DNA from: Candidatus Synoicihabitans palmerolidicus
GTDB taxonomy: Bacteria; Verrucomicrobiota; Verrucomicrobiia; Opitutales; Opitutaceae
Direction of reading: 5' to 3'
Assembly (NCBI GenBank): GCA_020809425.1
Contig: JAGGDC010000001.1
Span: 1,625,001 to 1,689,000, forward strand
DNA: 64,000 bases
Position numbers and translations under genes: made by a program. The notes below the pieces were generated by a model, which saw nothing but the letters and a program-made list of their open reading frames with translations, was not told the origin of the DNA and did not search any database. Positions 9,761-19,069 of the stretch are shown here, one piece after another. Within the stretch, counting starts at the first letter, position 1. Every line of letters starts with the position of its first letter.

Positions 9761-11113
9761 TCACCCCGCCACCTGCTCTTCGCCGTCCGCCGCGTCGTCA
9801 CTATCCGTCGCCGCCGACACTTTGGAGACCAGCAGCTTGTCAATCCGATGACGGTCCATGTCGACCACCTCGAACCGCCAGCCGTCATGCTCAAAAGCCT
9901 CCCCCGTCCCGGGAATGCGGCCGAAATACGTCATCACAAATCCACCCACCGTCTGGAATTCCGTTTCCTCCTCGTGCGGCAAATAATCCAACCCCGTCAA
10001 CTCCTTGAGTTCATCGATGTCGTAGGTCGCGTCGATTAACCACGAGCCGTCCGAACGCTGCTTCGCCTCTGGCTCGTCGCTGCGGCCAGACTCGGGTATA
10101 TCACCCACGATGGCCTTCAAGACGTCGTAAAGCGTCACGATTCCCCCCACCGATCCAAACTCGTCGTTCACCAGAGCGATGTGCTTGCCCGACAATTTGA
10201 ACTGCTCGAGCAACTGACTCGCCATCATCGTTTCCGGTACCGCCAACGGCGGCGTCACGAGGTGGCGCAACTGCGTCGGCACTCCGAACGCATTATTGGC
10301 CCAAATCGCCTTCACCGAAACCATCCCGACTACCTGCTCGCGGTTGCCGTGCACCACCGGAAAATGGGAATGCCCACTCGCGACCACCTTGCGCCAATTC
10401 GTTTCATCCGACTCCGCAATGTCCAAAAACACCAGCTTCGGCCGCGGCGTCATCAAGTAAGTCACAAGCATCTCATCAAGTTCCAGCACCCCGGCCACCA
10501 TGTCGCGTTCGCTCTCATTAAAGACGCCGTCCGCCATGCCCTGTTCGACCATGATGTTGACCTCCTCTTCCGTCACCGGCGCTTCCCGCGGCGCACCGTG
10601 CAGCCCGAACGGCCGCAGCGCCAACTCAGTCAGCCAGGTCAATAAATCCACCGCCGGCGATACCACTCGCGACAAATTCTTAATCGGCCGCACCAGCATC
10701 ATCACAAACGTCTCCGGCTTCAACAAAGCCAACCGCTTCGGCACCAGCTCACCTAACACCACCGATGCCAAGGTAATCACGATCACCACCACCGACAGCG
10801 CCGCCGTGCCCGCAAACGGCTCCAACCACCCGATCGAGGTGAAAAACGCATCCAACCGTCGAGTGATCTCACCCCCACCAAATGCCCCCGCCAACACGGC
10901 CACCAAAGTGATTCCCACTTGCACCGTGGATAAAAATCGCGCCGGTTCCGTCGCCTCCGCCAATGCCGCTGCCGCGCGATTGTCACCGTCTTCCGCCAAC
11001 TCCCGTAAACGGGACTTGCGAGACGCGATTAACGCTGCCTCAGCCATGACGAGGATGCCATTGATGACCAGCAGGAGCAGGAGGATCAACAGCTCGTTTG
11101 GAATTGAGTTCAT
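9761..11113 (-). CDS. CNNM/CorC-type membrane protein (hemolysin family) with CBS pair
   Basis: A 450-aa inner-membrane protein of the DUF21-CBS-CorC_HlyC family, implicated in Mg/Co or other divalent cation efflux. The DUF21 domain has three to four helices (residues 7-27, 60-80 and 100-120), with VQVGITLVAVLAGAFGG and LGELVPKRLAL. A tandem CBS pair follows (about 210-335; TYLMTPRPKLVFLD, GSVGGIVTLYDVLKAIVGD). The C-terminal CorC_HlyC domain (360-435) contains GGFVMTYFGRIP. Full length, no lesions. It is not in an obvious operon. Confidence 0.9.
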   Translation of the reverse strand: MNSIPNELLILLLLLVINGILVMAEAALIASRKSRLRELAEDGDNRAAAALAEATEPARFLSTVQVGITLVAVLAGAFGGGEITRRLDAFFTSIGWLEPFAGTAALSVVVIVITLASVVLGELVPKRLALLKPETFVMMLVRPIKNLSRVVSPAVDLLTWLTELALRPFGLHGAPREAPVTEEEVNIMVEQGMADGVFNESERDMVAGVLELDEMLVTYLMTPRPKLVFLDIAESDETNWRKVVASGHSHFPVVHGNREQVVGMVSVKAIWANNAFGVPTQLRHLVTPPLAVPETMMASQLLEQFKLSGKHIALVNDEFGSVGGIVTLYDVLKAIVGDIPESGRSDEPEAKQRSDGSWLIDATYDIDELKELTGLDYLPHEEETEFQTVGGFVMTYFGRIPGTGEAFEHDGWRFEVVDMDRHRIDKLLVSKVSAATDSDDAADGEEQVAG

Positions 11114-11228
11114 TAACTAGAGGCCGGACCTACGCCCATATCCCCGGTCGGCGCAAACTCGTTTCACACCGCCCCCTTCGAATCCCGGCCTGCGGACAGG
11201 CCCGTCAACCACCACTCTGCTGCGTTCA

Positions 11229-12231
11229 CTATTCAGCATGCTTCAGCACGGGCTCCTCCGAATTGAAAATAGCCTCGTCCAACTCACCCTCGCTCTTCGC
11301 TACGATCGTCGAAATCACCGCATCGACCGTCACATTGACCGCCGTTCGAGCCATATCCAGCAACCGGTCCACACCATAAATCACGCTGATCGCCGCCACC
11401 GGTAACCCGACCTGCTGGAAGACCATCGCCAACATCACCAACCCTACCCCCGGCACCCCCGCCGTGCCAATCGAGGCCAACGTCGCCGTCAAAATCACCA
11501 TCAGGTATCCCTGTAACCCGATATCAATCCCCAGGGCCTCCGCGATAAAGACCGTCGCCACTCCCTGCATGATCGCCGTGCCGTCCATGTTCACCGTCGC
11601 CCTCAACGGAATCGTAAATGACGCGATCGACGGCTTGCCCCCCAGGTTGTGCTCCGCGTTTTCCCGATTCAACGGCAAGGTCGCATTACTACTCGCGGTC
11701 GAAAATGCAAAGAGCTGCACCTTCCGCATCTGTTTAAAAAACAGCCCCACGCTCAAGCCCGAGAATAACTTGAGCAGCAAACCATAGGGAAAAAACGCAT
11801 GCACCGCCAAAGCCAACAACACCAAACCAAAGTAAATCCCCAACGCCTTGATCGCCCCAAACCCCTCCAAGGCGAAAGTCTTGCCCACCAGCGCAAACAC
11901 CCCAAACGGCGCCGCCATGAGGAGCAGCATGACCAGCTCCATCACAATGTCGTTCAGGTCATTCGCGATCGCCAGAATCCGCTTCCCCGGCGCCCCCGCC
12001 AAGCAGATCGAGATGCCAAACAAAATCGCAAACACGATCACCTGCAGCATGTTTCCCTCCGCCATCGCCCTGAACGGATTGCTCGGGAAAATATTCAGAA
12101 TCACATCCGTCAACGGCGGACTTTCCTGCACCGCAAACTCCGACGGGTAATCGAGCTGGAAACCCTTGCCGGGGTGGACCAACAGCGACAACCCAATCGC
12201 AATCGCGATGGCAATGGCCGGCGTGCACAGA
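11229..12231 (-). pseudogene. Dicarboxylate/amino acid:cation symporter (DAACS), 5' end removed by IS copy A
   Basis: The GltP/DctA-like core is clear: hydrophobic helices, NIFPSNPFRAMAEGNMLQVI, the serine-rich motif FSTASSNATLPL, NMDGTAIMQG (NMDGT signature) and the final helix with DRLLDMARTAVNVTVDA. About 90 N-terminal residues are absent. The frame runs into the IS terminal repeat at 12232, and no N-terminal piece is found on the far side of the IS, so insertion plus deletion removed it. The protein would import C4-dicarboxylates or glutamate/aspartate with Na or H. It is not functional as it stands. Confidence 0.85.
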
Positions 12232-14057
12232 TGGAGCGTGTCCCACAAGCGCAAGAGGTTGGAGAAGAGGAGGTAGCGTAAAAATAAAGAGGCCGAACCC
12301 GGGAGGATTTCCTGGTTTCGGCACAAAAACGGCGTGTATAATTTGGTGTGAACAATACTATCGAAGCCGTCGCCCCGGAAATTGCCCTGCAAACCTGGCT
12401 GCGTCCAGACCTGACTCCGGTCGGACCCAACCAAGATTACGCTGCGTTGCGCGATCAACTGGCGGGGCTCGACCAGTTGCTGGCCAACAGTCACTTGGAA
12501 GCGATGGCCGTGGACTTTGCCCGGGAAAACTGGCGGGGCGACGACGTGGCCGGGTGGCCGCGACACCTGCAGTTCGCGCGCAAGGCGCGGCAGGTGCAGG
12601 TATTGCGCATGATGCGCGGAAACATCAGCTTGCGTAAACTTTCCCTGAGCATCGCCTCCAGCGATCTGTTGGCCGACTTTTGCGGAGCGCGCCGGATCGA
12701 CGGCATCAAGGGGGTCTCCCAAAGAAAGCGTACGGGAGCGTGCGTCCAAATGCTTCACCGCCGGGCAGGTGCGCAGAATGAGCCAAGTCTTTATCGAGAT
12801 GTGCGGTGAGGCGGACCGGGCGAGCGAACTGGGACTGGCTGCGGCGCAGCCGATGGATACGTGCCTGGTGGACTCGACCTGCCTGCAGGCCAACATCCAT
12901 TTCCCGGTCGACTGGGTGCTCTTTCGCAACGTGAGCCGCACCCCTGCTCAAGGCGGTGAAACTGCTCCGTGCAGCGGGGTTGCGGGGTCGGATGCCGAAC
13001 GAGCCGCCAGTCTTTGCCAAGCAGATGAATCGGTGGTGCATCGCGATGACCCACAGCCGACGGCGCCGCGATGCGAAGCGGGCCCGCAAGGGCGTGCTCC
13101 GCCAGATGAAACGCCTGCTGCGCACCATCGGCGAGCACGCCCGCCGCCACCGCGACCACCTCGCCGCCGACTACGCCCGGACCCGCTTCAGTGAGCGCCA
13201 GGCCACCCGCATCATTGCGCGCATCGACGCCAGGCTCGAGCAACTGCCGGCCGCGATCAAACAGGCCCACGAACGCATCATCGGCGCGCGACCAGTGCCC
13301 AACCCCGAGAAGATCCTCCGCGTCTACGAACCCGACGTGCAGACCGTGGTCCGGGGCAAGGCGTCCGGCGAGGTCGAGTTTGGCAACACCCTCATGATCA
13401 GTGAGAACGTGACGGGGTTGATCACCGATTGGCAGTGGTATCAGGGAATGACTCCGGCCGAATGGCGTCAGTTCGACCAGAGCCTCGAGCGCCAGAATCA
13501 GTTCGACCTGAGCACCCCGATCAAAGCGGCGAGCACCGACCGAGGCTTCTCGACCAAACGGCTGTGCGAACGCTTGGCCGAAGCCGACATTTATGACGCC
13601 ACTTGCCCCCGCGATCCGCCGCAACTGCAACGGCGCATGCAGGAGCCGCAGTTCGTGGCGCTCCAACATCGCCGGGCTTCGACGGAAGCCCGCATCGCCA
13701 TCATCAAGCAACGCCAAGGCAAGCGATTGAGTGCCAGAGGCTTCACGAATCGCTACCTGGCGGTAGCCTGGAGCATCCCCGGTCACAACCTGTGGCTCAT
13801 CTCCCGACTGCTGGCCGACCAACCACCGCAGGCCCAAGCCGCCTAAAACCACCAAGCCTACTCCAACGATGAACAATAAACCGGCTGCCGGAGGTTCCCT
13901 CATGGAAACAATCCAGGCACTGACTGCTGCGACACTGCAATTTAGCCATTAAATTGCATCTGCGCGCGCCTACATCCGCCATTGGTAGCCGGAAATCCGC
14001 TCAAAAATCGGCTTTCCTGCCCCCCTTCCAAAATCAGGGTAAATAGGACTCTTTCTA
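12232..14057 (+). mobile_element. 1.8-kb IS, copy A (DDE transposase, GTGTCC ends)
   Basis: Defined by comparison with copy B (33974-35794) and copy C (62608 to window end). The left end reads GAGCGTGTCCCACAAGC. The right end in copy B is the inverse (AGAGCGTGTCCCATTT), whereas in copy A it is partly decayed (AAATAGGACTCTTTCTA). The transposase occupies most of the element. A roughly 50-bp subterminal block (GGAAATCCGCTCAAAAA to CAGGGTAAAT) is shared with the MITE at 25058-25163. Confidence 0.85.
12348..13846 (+). pseudogene. DDE transposase of the 1.8-kb IS, copy A, two frameshifts
   Basis: Three consecutive frames together encode one protein of about 490 aa. Frame 1 starts MNNTIEAVAPE (12348). 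Near 12720 it shifts to the frame with MSQVFIEMCGEADRAS and LVDSTCLQANIHFP (first catalytic Asp, likely). Near 12945 it shifts again to MKLLRAAGLRGRMPNE through ASTDRGFSTKRL (second Asp) and ASTEARIAIIKQ (probable Glu). The first shift is in the same place in all three copies, and the second is shared with copy C. The family was not assigned with confidence; it resembles ISNCY/IS1182-type DDE enzymes. Confidence 0.8.
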
Positions 14058-14446
14058 TCTACCTGTAACTTACATTTTATTATGAAATTGCCCTGCCTGC
14101 CAGGTGATCGAATCGATGCCTGCGACGGACCGTAACTCGTTCCCACTTCGTTCCCTTGTATGTTCGAACCGATGTTAAGAACGAGCGAGGACGGAGCCGA
14201 ATGCAGCCTCCGAGAATGGACCATAGAGTTCGTCGCAGGAGGCTGCATTCGGCGCGATTGCACATGCGAGGTAAATGCCTTGAATGATGCTCGCCAGGGT
14301 GCGATGCAGACTGGCCGTCTGCACCGCACGGCAACCCAGAGGCCGATTTGTTACCCGAGGATTTACCTCGAACAGAAGCCCTGGGCCCGGGTTGCCGACC
14401 TGGTTGAACTCGAATCGCTGATAGAGCCCTGAGCTCGTATAATAAG
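14058..14446 (+). ncRNA. Candidate IS110 bridge-RNA region (non-coding left end)
   Basis: A 389-bp stretch without a credible gene, directly upstream of the IS110 transposase start. In IS110-group elements this position encodes a structured RNA with target- and donor-binding loops that guides recombination. A 16-bp perfect stem lies at 14196-14253, and further GC-rich complementary segments follow (for example around 14290-14400). Position and structure support the call. RNA boundaries and loop assignments cannot be set from one copy. Confidence 0.4.
14196..14253. repeat. Perfect 16-bp inverted repeat inside the IS110 left end
   Basis: GCCGAATGCAGCCTCC (14196-14211) and its exact reverse complement (14238-14253) enclose a 26-nt loop. 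It could be a stem of the bridge RNA, or the arms of a small unrelated hairpin insertion. Confidence 0.85.
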
Positions 14447-15430
14447 ATGGAGCAAACCACCCCTGAAAATCAAATCACCTATGTTGGTGTGGATATCGCC
14501 AAAGATCGTCTCGACTACACCGTCGATGATACTCGCTGTGCCCACGTCGAGAACACCCACCAAAGCCACCGAGCCTTGATCAAGCACCTCCAGAGCCTGC
14601 CCAATGCCCGGGTCGTATGCGAAGCGACTGGCGGCTATGAGCGTGCCATTGTCGCCGCATTGCTCTTGGCCCAGATCCAAGTCTGCGTGGTCAATCCAGG
14701 GCGTGTGCGCGCCTTTGCCCGTGCCGCTGGCTTGCTCGCCAAGACCGACCCACTCGACGCTCAACTGTTGCGCCGCTTTGGGTTACAAATGAAGCCACGC
14801 CTGCACCGGGCCCTCGACGAAGCGACCGCAACCTTGCGTGAGCTGCTCGACTATCGCCGGCAGATCAGTGATCAACTCGTCGCCACAGGCAACCGGTGCG
14901 AGTTGGCCGGACGCATTTTGCGTGAACGCCTTGAGATCCTGCGGGCGCTTTTAGCCACCGAGCTCGAACAAACCGATGCGCTGATTAAAACGCACATCCA
15001 CGAGGACGACAGTCTACGCACCAAAGCCGCTCGACTGCGCAAACTGCAAGGCGCAGGCCCCGTGCTCGCGGCCACCCTGCTCGCCTACGTGCCTGAACTC
15101 GTAAAAATCGAATCGGGCCAACTCGCCGCTCTGATCGGTGTGGCCCCGTTCGCCCACGACAGCGGGCGGCGACATCGTTGCCGACATGTGCGCGGCGGGC
15201 GTCATTCCGTGCGCCAGGTCCTCTACATGGCGGCGGTCTCTGCCATCCGATGTAACCCTGTCATGCGCGCGTTCTATCGGCGCCTCGTTGAGGCTGGGCA
15301 ACTGAAGAAAATAGCCCTTATCGCGGTCATGCGCCAAATGCTACATGCCCTCAATCTATTGGCCGCTAATCCCAACTTTGTCCTTGTTCCTAACACCGCT
15401 GCTTCTGTAACATTCCACTTCGGAGTTTAG
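14447..15430 (+). CDS. IS110-family transposase (DEDD recombinase)
   Basis: A 327-aa protein, full length for the family. The N-terminal RuvC-like DEDD domain shows VGVDIAKDRLD (first Asp), CEATGGYER (Glu) and AKTDPLDAQLL (Asp pair). A coiled-coil middle region follows, then the C-terminal Tnp domain with GAGPVLAATLLAYVPEL, APFAHDSGRR (likely the catalytic Ser) and GGRHSVRQVLYMAAVSAIRCNP. ATG 14447 has the conserved start MEQTTPENQITYVGVD. It is the only transposase in the window with no lesion, so this element may still be mobile. Confidence 0.92.
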   Translation: MEQTTPENQITYVGVDIAKDRLDYTVDDTRCAHVENTHQSHRALIKHLQSLPNARVVCEATGGYERAIVAALLLAQIQVCVVNPGRVRAFARAAGLLAKTDPLDAQLLRRFGLQMKPRLHRALDEATATLRELLDYRRQISDQLVATGNRCELAGRILRERLEILRALLATELEQTDALIKTHIHEDDSLRTKAARLRKLQGAGPVLAATLLAYVPELVKIESGQLAALIGVAPFAHDSGRRHRCRHVRGGRHSVRQVLYMAAVSAIRCNPVMRAFYRRLVEAGQLKKIALIAVMRQMLHALNLLAANPNFVLVPNTAASVTFHFGV

Positions 15431-15556
15431 GCTGATCTGAATATTCACCCGAATACCAGTTCATCTCGCCGCACGAACTAGGTCCATGAGCAACCACCCT
15501 CCCCTTGGCTTGGCTTCCCCGCACAATCGAGTATCTGTTACATTACTCACCTTCCC

Positions 15557-17035
15557 ATGAAGCTCTCTCGCTTGTTTATCGCCCTGACCCTCGTCGCTGG
15601 ACTCCACGCTCAATCCGTTCGCTTCGACGCGCTGCCCCTCAACGCCGCCCCCGGCTCCACCACACCCGCGATCGCCAGCGCCTACGACGGATCGCTCTAC
15701 GTGTCTTGGATAGAGCCCCTCGCGAACAACGCTGGTCACACCTTGCGCCTGGCCCAATTCGATCACGAGGCCGACTCTTGGGCCGCTCCCCGCACCGTCG
15801 CCGCTGGGGCCGACTGGTTCATCAACGGAGCCGACACCCCGCCGGGCTCCGCCGGGCTCCGCGGTAAGGTCGTCGCCACTTGGTATGTTAAAGATCCCTC
15901 CGGTGGACACGCCTATCACGCCGTCTACGCCACTTCCGAGGATCATGGTCAAACCTGGTCTCCTCCCGCTCCCATTACTTCCGAGAGCACGGTCACCGAA
16001 TTTGTCTCCATTGCACCTCTCAGCAACGGTGAGTGGCTCACCATCTGGCTCGACGGCCGCGCCCACGCCACCGACGGCCCCATACAACTCCGCAGTCGTC
16101 TCTTGGGTAGTGATGAAACGGATACCCTGATCGACGACCGTGTCTGCGATTGCTGCAACATCGCCCCCCTCGTCCTCCCCAACGGCGCCATCCTCATCGC
16201 CTATCGTGATCGCAGCGACGACGAAACCCGCGACTTCGCCTTCCAACGCTACAGTCGCGGCACTTGGTCCCCTGCCAAAGCGCCCCCCGCCGACGGCTGG
16301 CAAATCGCCGTCTGTCCCGTCAACGGCGCTCACCTCTCCCGCCGCGGTGCTCACGTCGTCGCCGCTTGGTTCGCCAGCGCCGATGATAATCCCAAGGTCA
16401 TGACCGCTCGCTCCAACAACATCGGCAACAGCTGGAACCTGGCCGGCCAAGTCAGCGACCCCGCCATCAAACCGCTCGGTCGCGTGGCGTCCGCCGTCAC
16501 CCGCGACGGTAGCCAATGGATCTCTTGGGTCGAAGTCACCGGCGACCTCGCTTTGCGTCGCCTCGGATCCGACGGCGTCATGCCCGCCATCGACCGCCTT
16601 CCCTTGCCTGCCGACAACGCCCTCCCCGGTCCGCACGCCCGGCCTCGCCTTACCCTGCTCGACAACCGCAGCGACACCCCCGCCCGCCTTCTCATCGCCC
16701 GACCCGAGTCCCATGGCATCGCCACCTACATTGCCACGCTCCCGCTAGACGAAGGAGCCGCCGTGGACGATTGCGGTTGTGGTCCCAGCGAGGCCGCCAC
16801 CCGCGGTCACGCCCTCCGCGGACAGATCAAAAGCATCCTGACCGACCGCAACGCCCTCGTAGTCGCACACGAAGAAATACCCGGCGTCATGAAAGCCATG
16901 ACCATGAGGTTCCAAGTCGACCCCCGCGTCCTGCCCCTGGTCGCCGCGGACCAACAAATCATGGCCCGTATGGAACGCCGCGAAGACGGCAAATGGTGGC
17001 TCTTCAACATTCGCCTCCTCAACCGCTCTCCCTGA
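15557..17035 (+). CDS. Secreted sialidase-like beta-propeller fused to a CusF-type copper-binding domain
   Basis: 492 aa. A signal peptide (MKLSRLFIALTLVAGLHAQ) leads into a repeat-rich region with Asp-box-like blocks (SEDHGQTWSPP, SNNIGNSWN), typical of BNR/sialidase propellers (residues about 25-400). A CDCC segment lies near 198 and a DDCGCG segment near 405. Residues about 415-490 match the CusF/periplasmic copper-binding fold: RGHALRGQIKSI, HEEIPGVMKAMTMRFQV (His, Met, Met ligands) and LVAADQQIMARM. It is probably periplasmic and binds Cu(I). Whether the propeller is catalytic is unknown. Intact, ATG start, alone in its orientation. Confidence 0.75.
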   Translation: MKLSRLFIALTLVAGLHAQSVRFDALPLNAAPGSTTPAIASAYDGSLYVSWIEPLANNAGHTLRLAQFDHEADSWAAPRTVAAGADWFINGADTPPGSAGLRGKVVATWYVKDPSGGHAYHAVYATSEDHGQTWSPPAPITSESTVTEFVSIAPLSNGEWLTIWLDGRAHATDGPIQLRSRLLGSDETDTLIDDRVCDCCNIAPLVLPNGAILIAYRDRSDDETRDFAFQRYSRGTWSPAKAPPADGWQIAVCPVNGAHLSRRGAHVVAAWFASADDNPKVMTARSNNIGNSWNLAGQVSDPAIKPLGRVASAVTRDGSQWISWVEVTGDLALRRLGSDGVMPAIDRLPLPADNALPGPHARPRLTLLDNRSDTPARLLIARPESHGIATYIATLPLDEGAAVDDCGCGPSEAATRGHALRGQIKSILTDRNALVVAHEEIPGVMKAMTMRFQVDPRVLPLVAADQQIMARMERREDGKWWLFNIRLLNRSP

Positions 17036-17169
17036 GTTTGTAACGTATTACGTTACAAACCGCCCTACCTACGCCAGCCCTCACTCTCGAACGATTGTAA
17101 CGTATTACGTTACAACGCCCTCCACCCACGTCCGCCCGATAATTTGTAACGTAATACGTTACAAATTAT
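17036..17169. repeat. Three palindromes of the GTAACGTA type in tandem
   Basis: Copies at 17036-17060 (12-bp arms), 17095-17115 (10-bp arms) and 17139-17169 (15-bp arms), each with core TTGTAACGTA-N-TACGTTACAA and a single central base. Centres are at 17048, 17105 and 17154. They lie between convergent genes and lack a T-run, so they are not typical terminators. They could be operator or nucleoid-protein sites, or remnants of a repeat family. Confidence 0.9.
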
Positions 17170-17183
17170 CTTTAATCATTATC

Positions 17184-17780
17184 CTAAAACGACTTTAGCG
17201 GTGCCTCGAGTTCTCGGATTCGGCGCTGCAGAGGCGCGACTAATTCCATCACCTGAGGCTGCGTATACCGGGGGATGATGTATTGCGGGCAGTTCCAATC
17301 ATAGGCTGCAACTTCGATCTCCATCACGCGCACCGCTTCACGTCCGTCCGGCGTCGGCAACCGGGCCACCAACTCGGGACGCTTCGCCGCCATATACGAT
17401 CGGGCATGTCCGAGAATCTTAAGTCTCTCCCGCGCCGGATAATCCATCAATAACAAAGCCACTCAACCTTCGGCCGCAACATTGCCCATACTGATCATTT
17501 GCCGGGTTCCTGGCAGTTCTGCAAAGGCCAGCCGCGATTCATCGAGCACCACCAAAAACCCCGCCGGACCTCCCCGGTGCTGTACATAAGGCCATCCGGT
17601 TTCGCCCACGCTCGACAGATAAAAACTATCCCGCGCCGCAATGAACGTCCGCTCTACCTGGCTGAGCGTTTCCACACGAGACTCCTTCCGGCGGTCACTC
17701 ATCTCGATACGACCATACGTCTGTTGTTGGGCTTGCTCGACTGCAGGCGTTTGGAGCAGACGAAGAAATGCTTCCGGCAT
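17184..17780 (-). pseudogene. Pyridoxamine 5'-phosphate oxidase-family flavoprotein, internal TGA
   Basis: Split-barrel FMN protein. Visible: FIAARDSFYLSSVGETGWPYVQHRGG and DESRLAFAELPGTRQ in the N-terminal part, then TGA at 17463-17465, then in the same frame ALLLMDYPARERLKILGHARSY and VAAYDWNCPQYIIPRYT. The family normally reads through here with a VALILMDYP-like stretch, so an Arg codon CGA has probably become TGA. About 199 aa in total. It lies directly downstream of the DsrE gene, likely in one operon controlled by the divergent TetR regulator. Confidence 0.8.
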
Positions 17781-17818
17781 GACTAGGCAGGGGATAAGGA
17801 TGAAATTAGCAGGCACTC

Positions 17819-18195
17819 TCAGAACGTTGTCACGTTCCAACCTTCCGCGTAATAACGTCGGATACTCACAATGCCCGGCGAACCGGAAACTTCATATTGT
17901 CTCCCAATAACTCGACGCCCGCTTCTTCCTGGCCTTCGACTGCCTGAGTACGCATCGCACACGAACGCGAGGCCCCCTTGATCAACGTTCGCACCGACTC
18001 ATAAATCCCGTTAGCCGGATACGTCAGTTTGCTCAACTCCGCCGGCCATCGGGTGCCGGTGCCCGCAAACACGATTTCCGTCGTATCTCCTGCCCGTTGG
18101 CATTCGTTGGCCATGGCCAGTGCGTTCAACATGCGTGTCAGCGCTTCTTGGGATCCGCGCAGCGGGTCAGTGAGAATGATTATCGCTATTTTCAT
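17819..18195 (-). pseudogene. DsrE-family protein, 3' frameshift
   Basis: Starts MKIAIIILTDPLRGSQEALTR and contains EIVFAGTGTRWPAELSK, typical of the small DsrE-like sulfur/redox-associated proteins. The expected C-terminus (SPGIVSIRRYYAEGWNVTTF) is found two bases out of frame, so an indel lies near 17885. In the current frame the protein ends RRAL. It is divergent from the TetR gene, with two operator-like palindromes between them. Confidence 0.7.
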
Positions 18196-18246
18196 AGGGT
18201 AAAGTCGCGGCCTCAAAATTAGTCCGGACTCCGCAACGGCCACACA

Positions 18247-18262
18247 TAGACCGATCTGTCTA
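18247..18262. promoter_or_regulatory. TetR-type operator 1
   Basis: TAGACCGATCTGTCTA is a near-perfect 16-bp palindrome of the NemR/AcrR class (TAGAC-N6-GTCTA). It sits in the intergenic region between the DsrE gene and the TetR regulator, so it is probably the regulator's own binding site. Confidence 0.7.
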
Positions 18263-18281
18263 CATGGACGCAAGTCTTATT

Positions 18282-18297
18282 GAGACCGACCTGTCTA
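18282..18297. promoter_or_regulatory. TetR-type operator 2
   Basis: GAGACCGACCTGTCTA repeats operator 1 at 35 bp with three differences. Two sites suggest cooperative or two-promoter repression of the divergent genes. Confidence 0.6.
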
Positions 18298-18347
18298 ATT
18301 TTGCTCTCCATTCGTCAATCCCTACACCCAAACCACGTCCTCCAAAC

Positions 18348-18936
18348 ATGCCCACGCCGCCCAGCGCCTCTCGCCCCAGCACCCTCAAACGTGACCACCT
18401 CGTGGAGACCGCGTTCAGCCTGTTCTATCGCGAGGGCTATCATGCCGTGGGCATCGACAAAATCCTCCGCACCGCCGGGCTCGCGAAGATGACGCTCTAC
18501 CATCATTTCAAATCGAAGGAGGAGCTCATCGTCGCCGCCCTCGAGCGCCGCGGGGTCGAGATTCGCGAACTACGGCAACGAAACCTGGCCTCCGCCGGCT
18601 CTTCTCCCCGCCAACAGCTCCTGGCCCTGTTTGCCGCGTACGAAGCCTGGTTTAATTCCCCCGATTTCAATGGCTGCGCCTTCATCCGCGCCATTGGCGA
18701 GTTCCCCGCAGCCACATCTCCGGTCCACCAAACCGCGACCGCGGAGAAACAAATACTCATTCAGACATTGGAGAGCCTCCTCACCGAACTGAAAGTAAAA
18801 CGGCCCGACCGCGTCTCCCTCCACATCTATCTCCTGATCGAGGGGGGCTATCATCAGCGCACACACCTTCGGGAACGCTGACTCCATCGGCCACGCTCGC
18901 GACGCAGCCCTGGTACTCGTCGCCGGAAATCGGTAA
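18348..18936 (+). pseudogene. TetR/AcrR-family regulator, late frameshift in a G-run
   Basis: N-terminal helix-turn-helix is intact: ETAFSLFYREGYHAVGIDKILRTAGLAKMTLYHHFKSKEELI. The ligand domain includes NGCAFIRAIGEFPAATSPVH. The frame breaks near 18843 in a run of six G. The expected ending (ISAHTFGNADSIGHARDAAL to VAGNR) is in the next frame and stops at 18936. As encoded the protein ends early at 18881. DNA binding might survive. ATG 18348 gives the normal short N-terminal arm. Confidence 0.75.
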
Positions 18937-19069
18937 GCAGGAATAAGTTAACTTGGCCCATTCTGCTAGTTGATCCACCCACTTGACGCCTCTGTCATAC
19001 TGCGTCCCAGTTAACACCGCCGCATGATCACATTCACCCGACTCTCCCACTTTTAAACTACGCGCCAGC

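Larger units (their letters stand above)
14058..15430 (+). mobile_element. IS110-family element (apparently intact)
   Basis: Consists of a long non-coding left end, an intact transposase gene and almost no sequence after the stop. Homology with the scrap at 9538-9709 ends within a few bases of the stop codon. A long left end with a short right end is the layout of the IS110 group proper, whose left end encodes the bridge RNA. The exact left boundary is uncertain; copy A of the 1.8-kb IS ends just before it. Confidence 0.7.

Noticed and set aside
12791..13903. 370-codon minus-strand frame inside IS copy A (and partner in copies B and C)
   Set aside because: Recurs only because the IS recurs. 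The plus-strand reading has catalytic Asp and Glu motifs; this one has none.
15461..16714. 417-codon Gly/Val-rich frame opposite the propeller-CusF gene
   Set aside because: Low-complexity antisense shadow; the plus-strand gene has signal peptide and domains.
17036..17169. CRISPR array
   Set aside because: Only three copies, each itself palindromic and of variable arm length, with no cas genes nearby.
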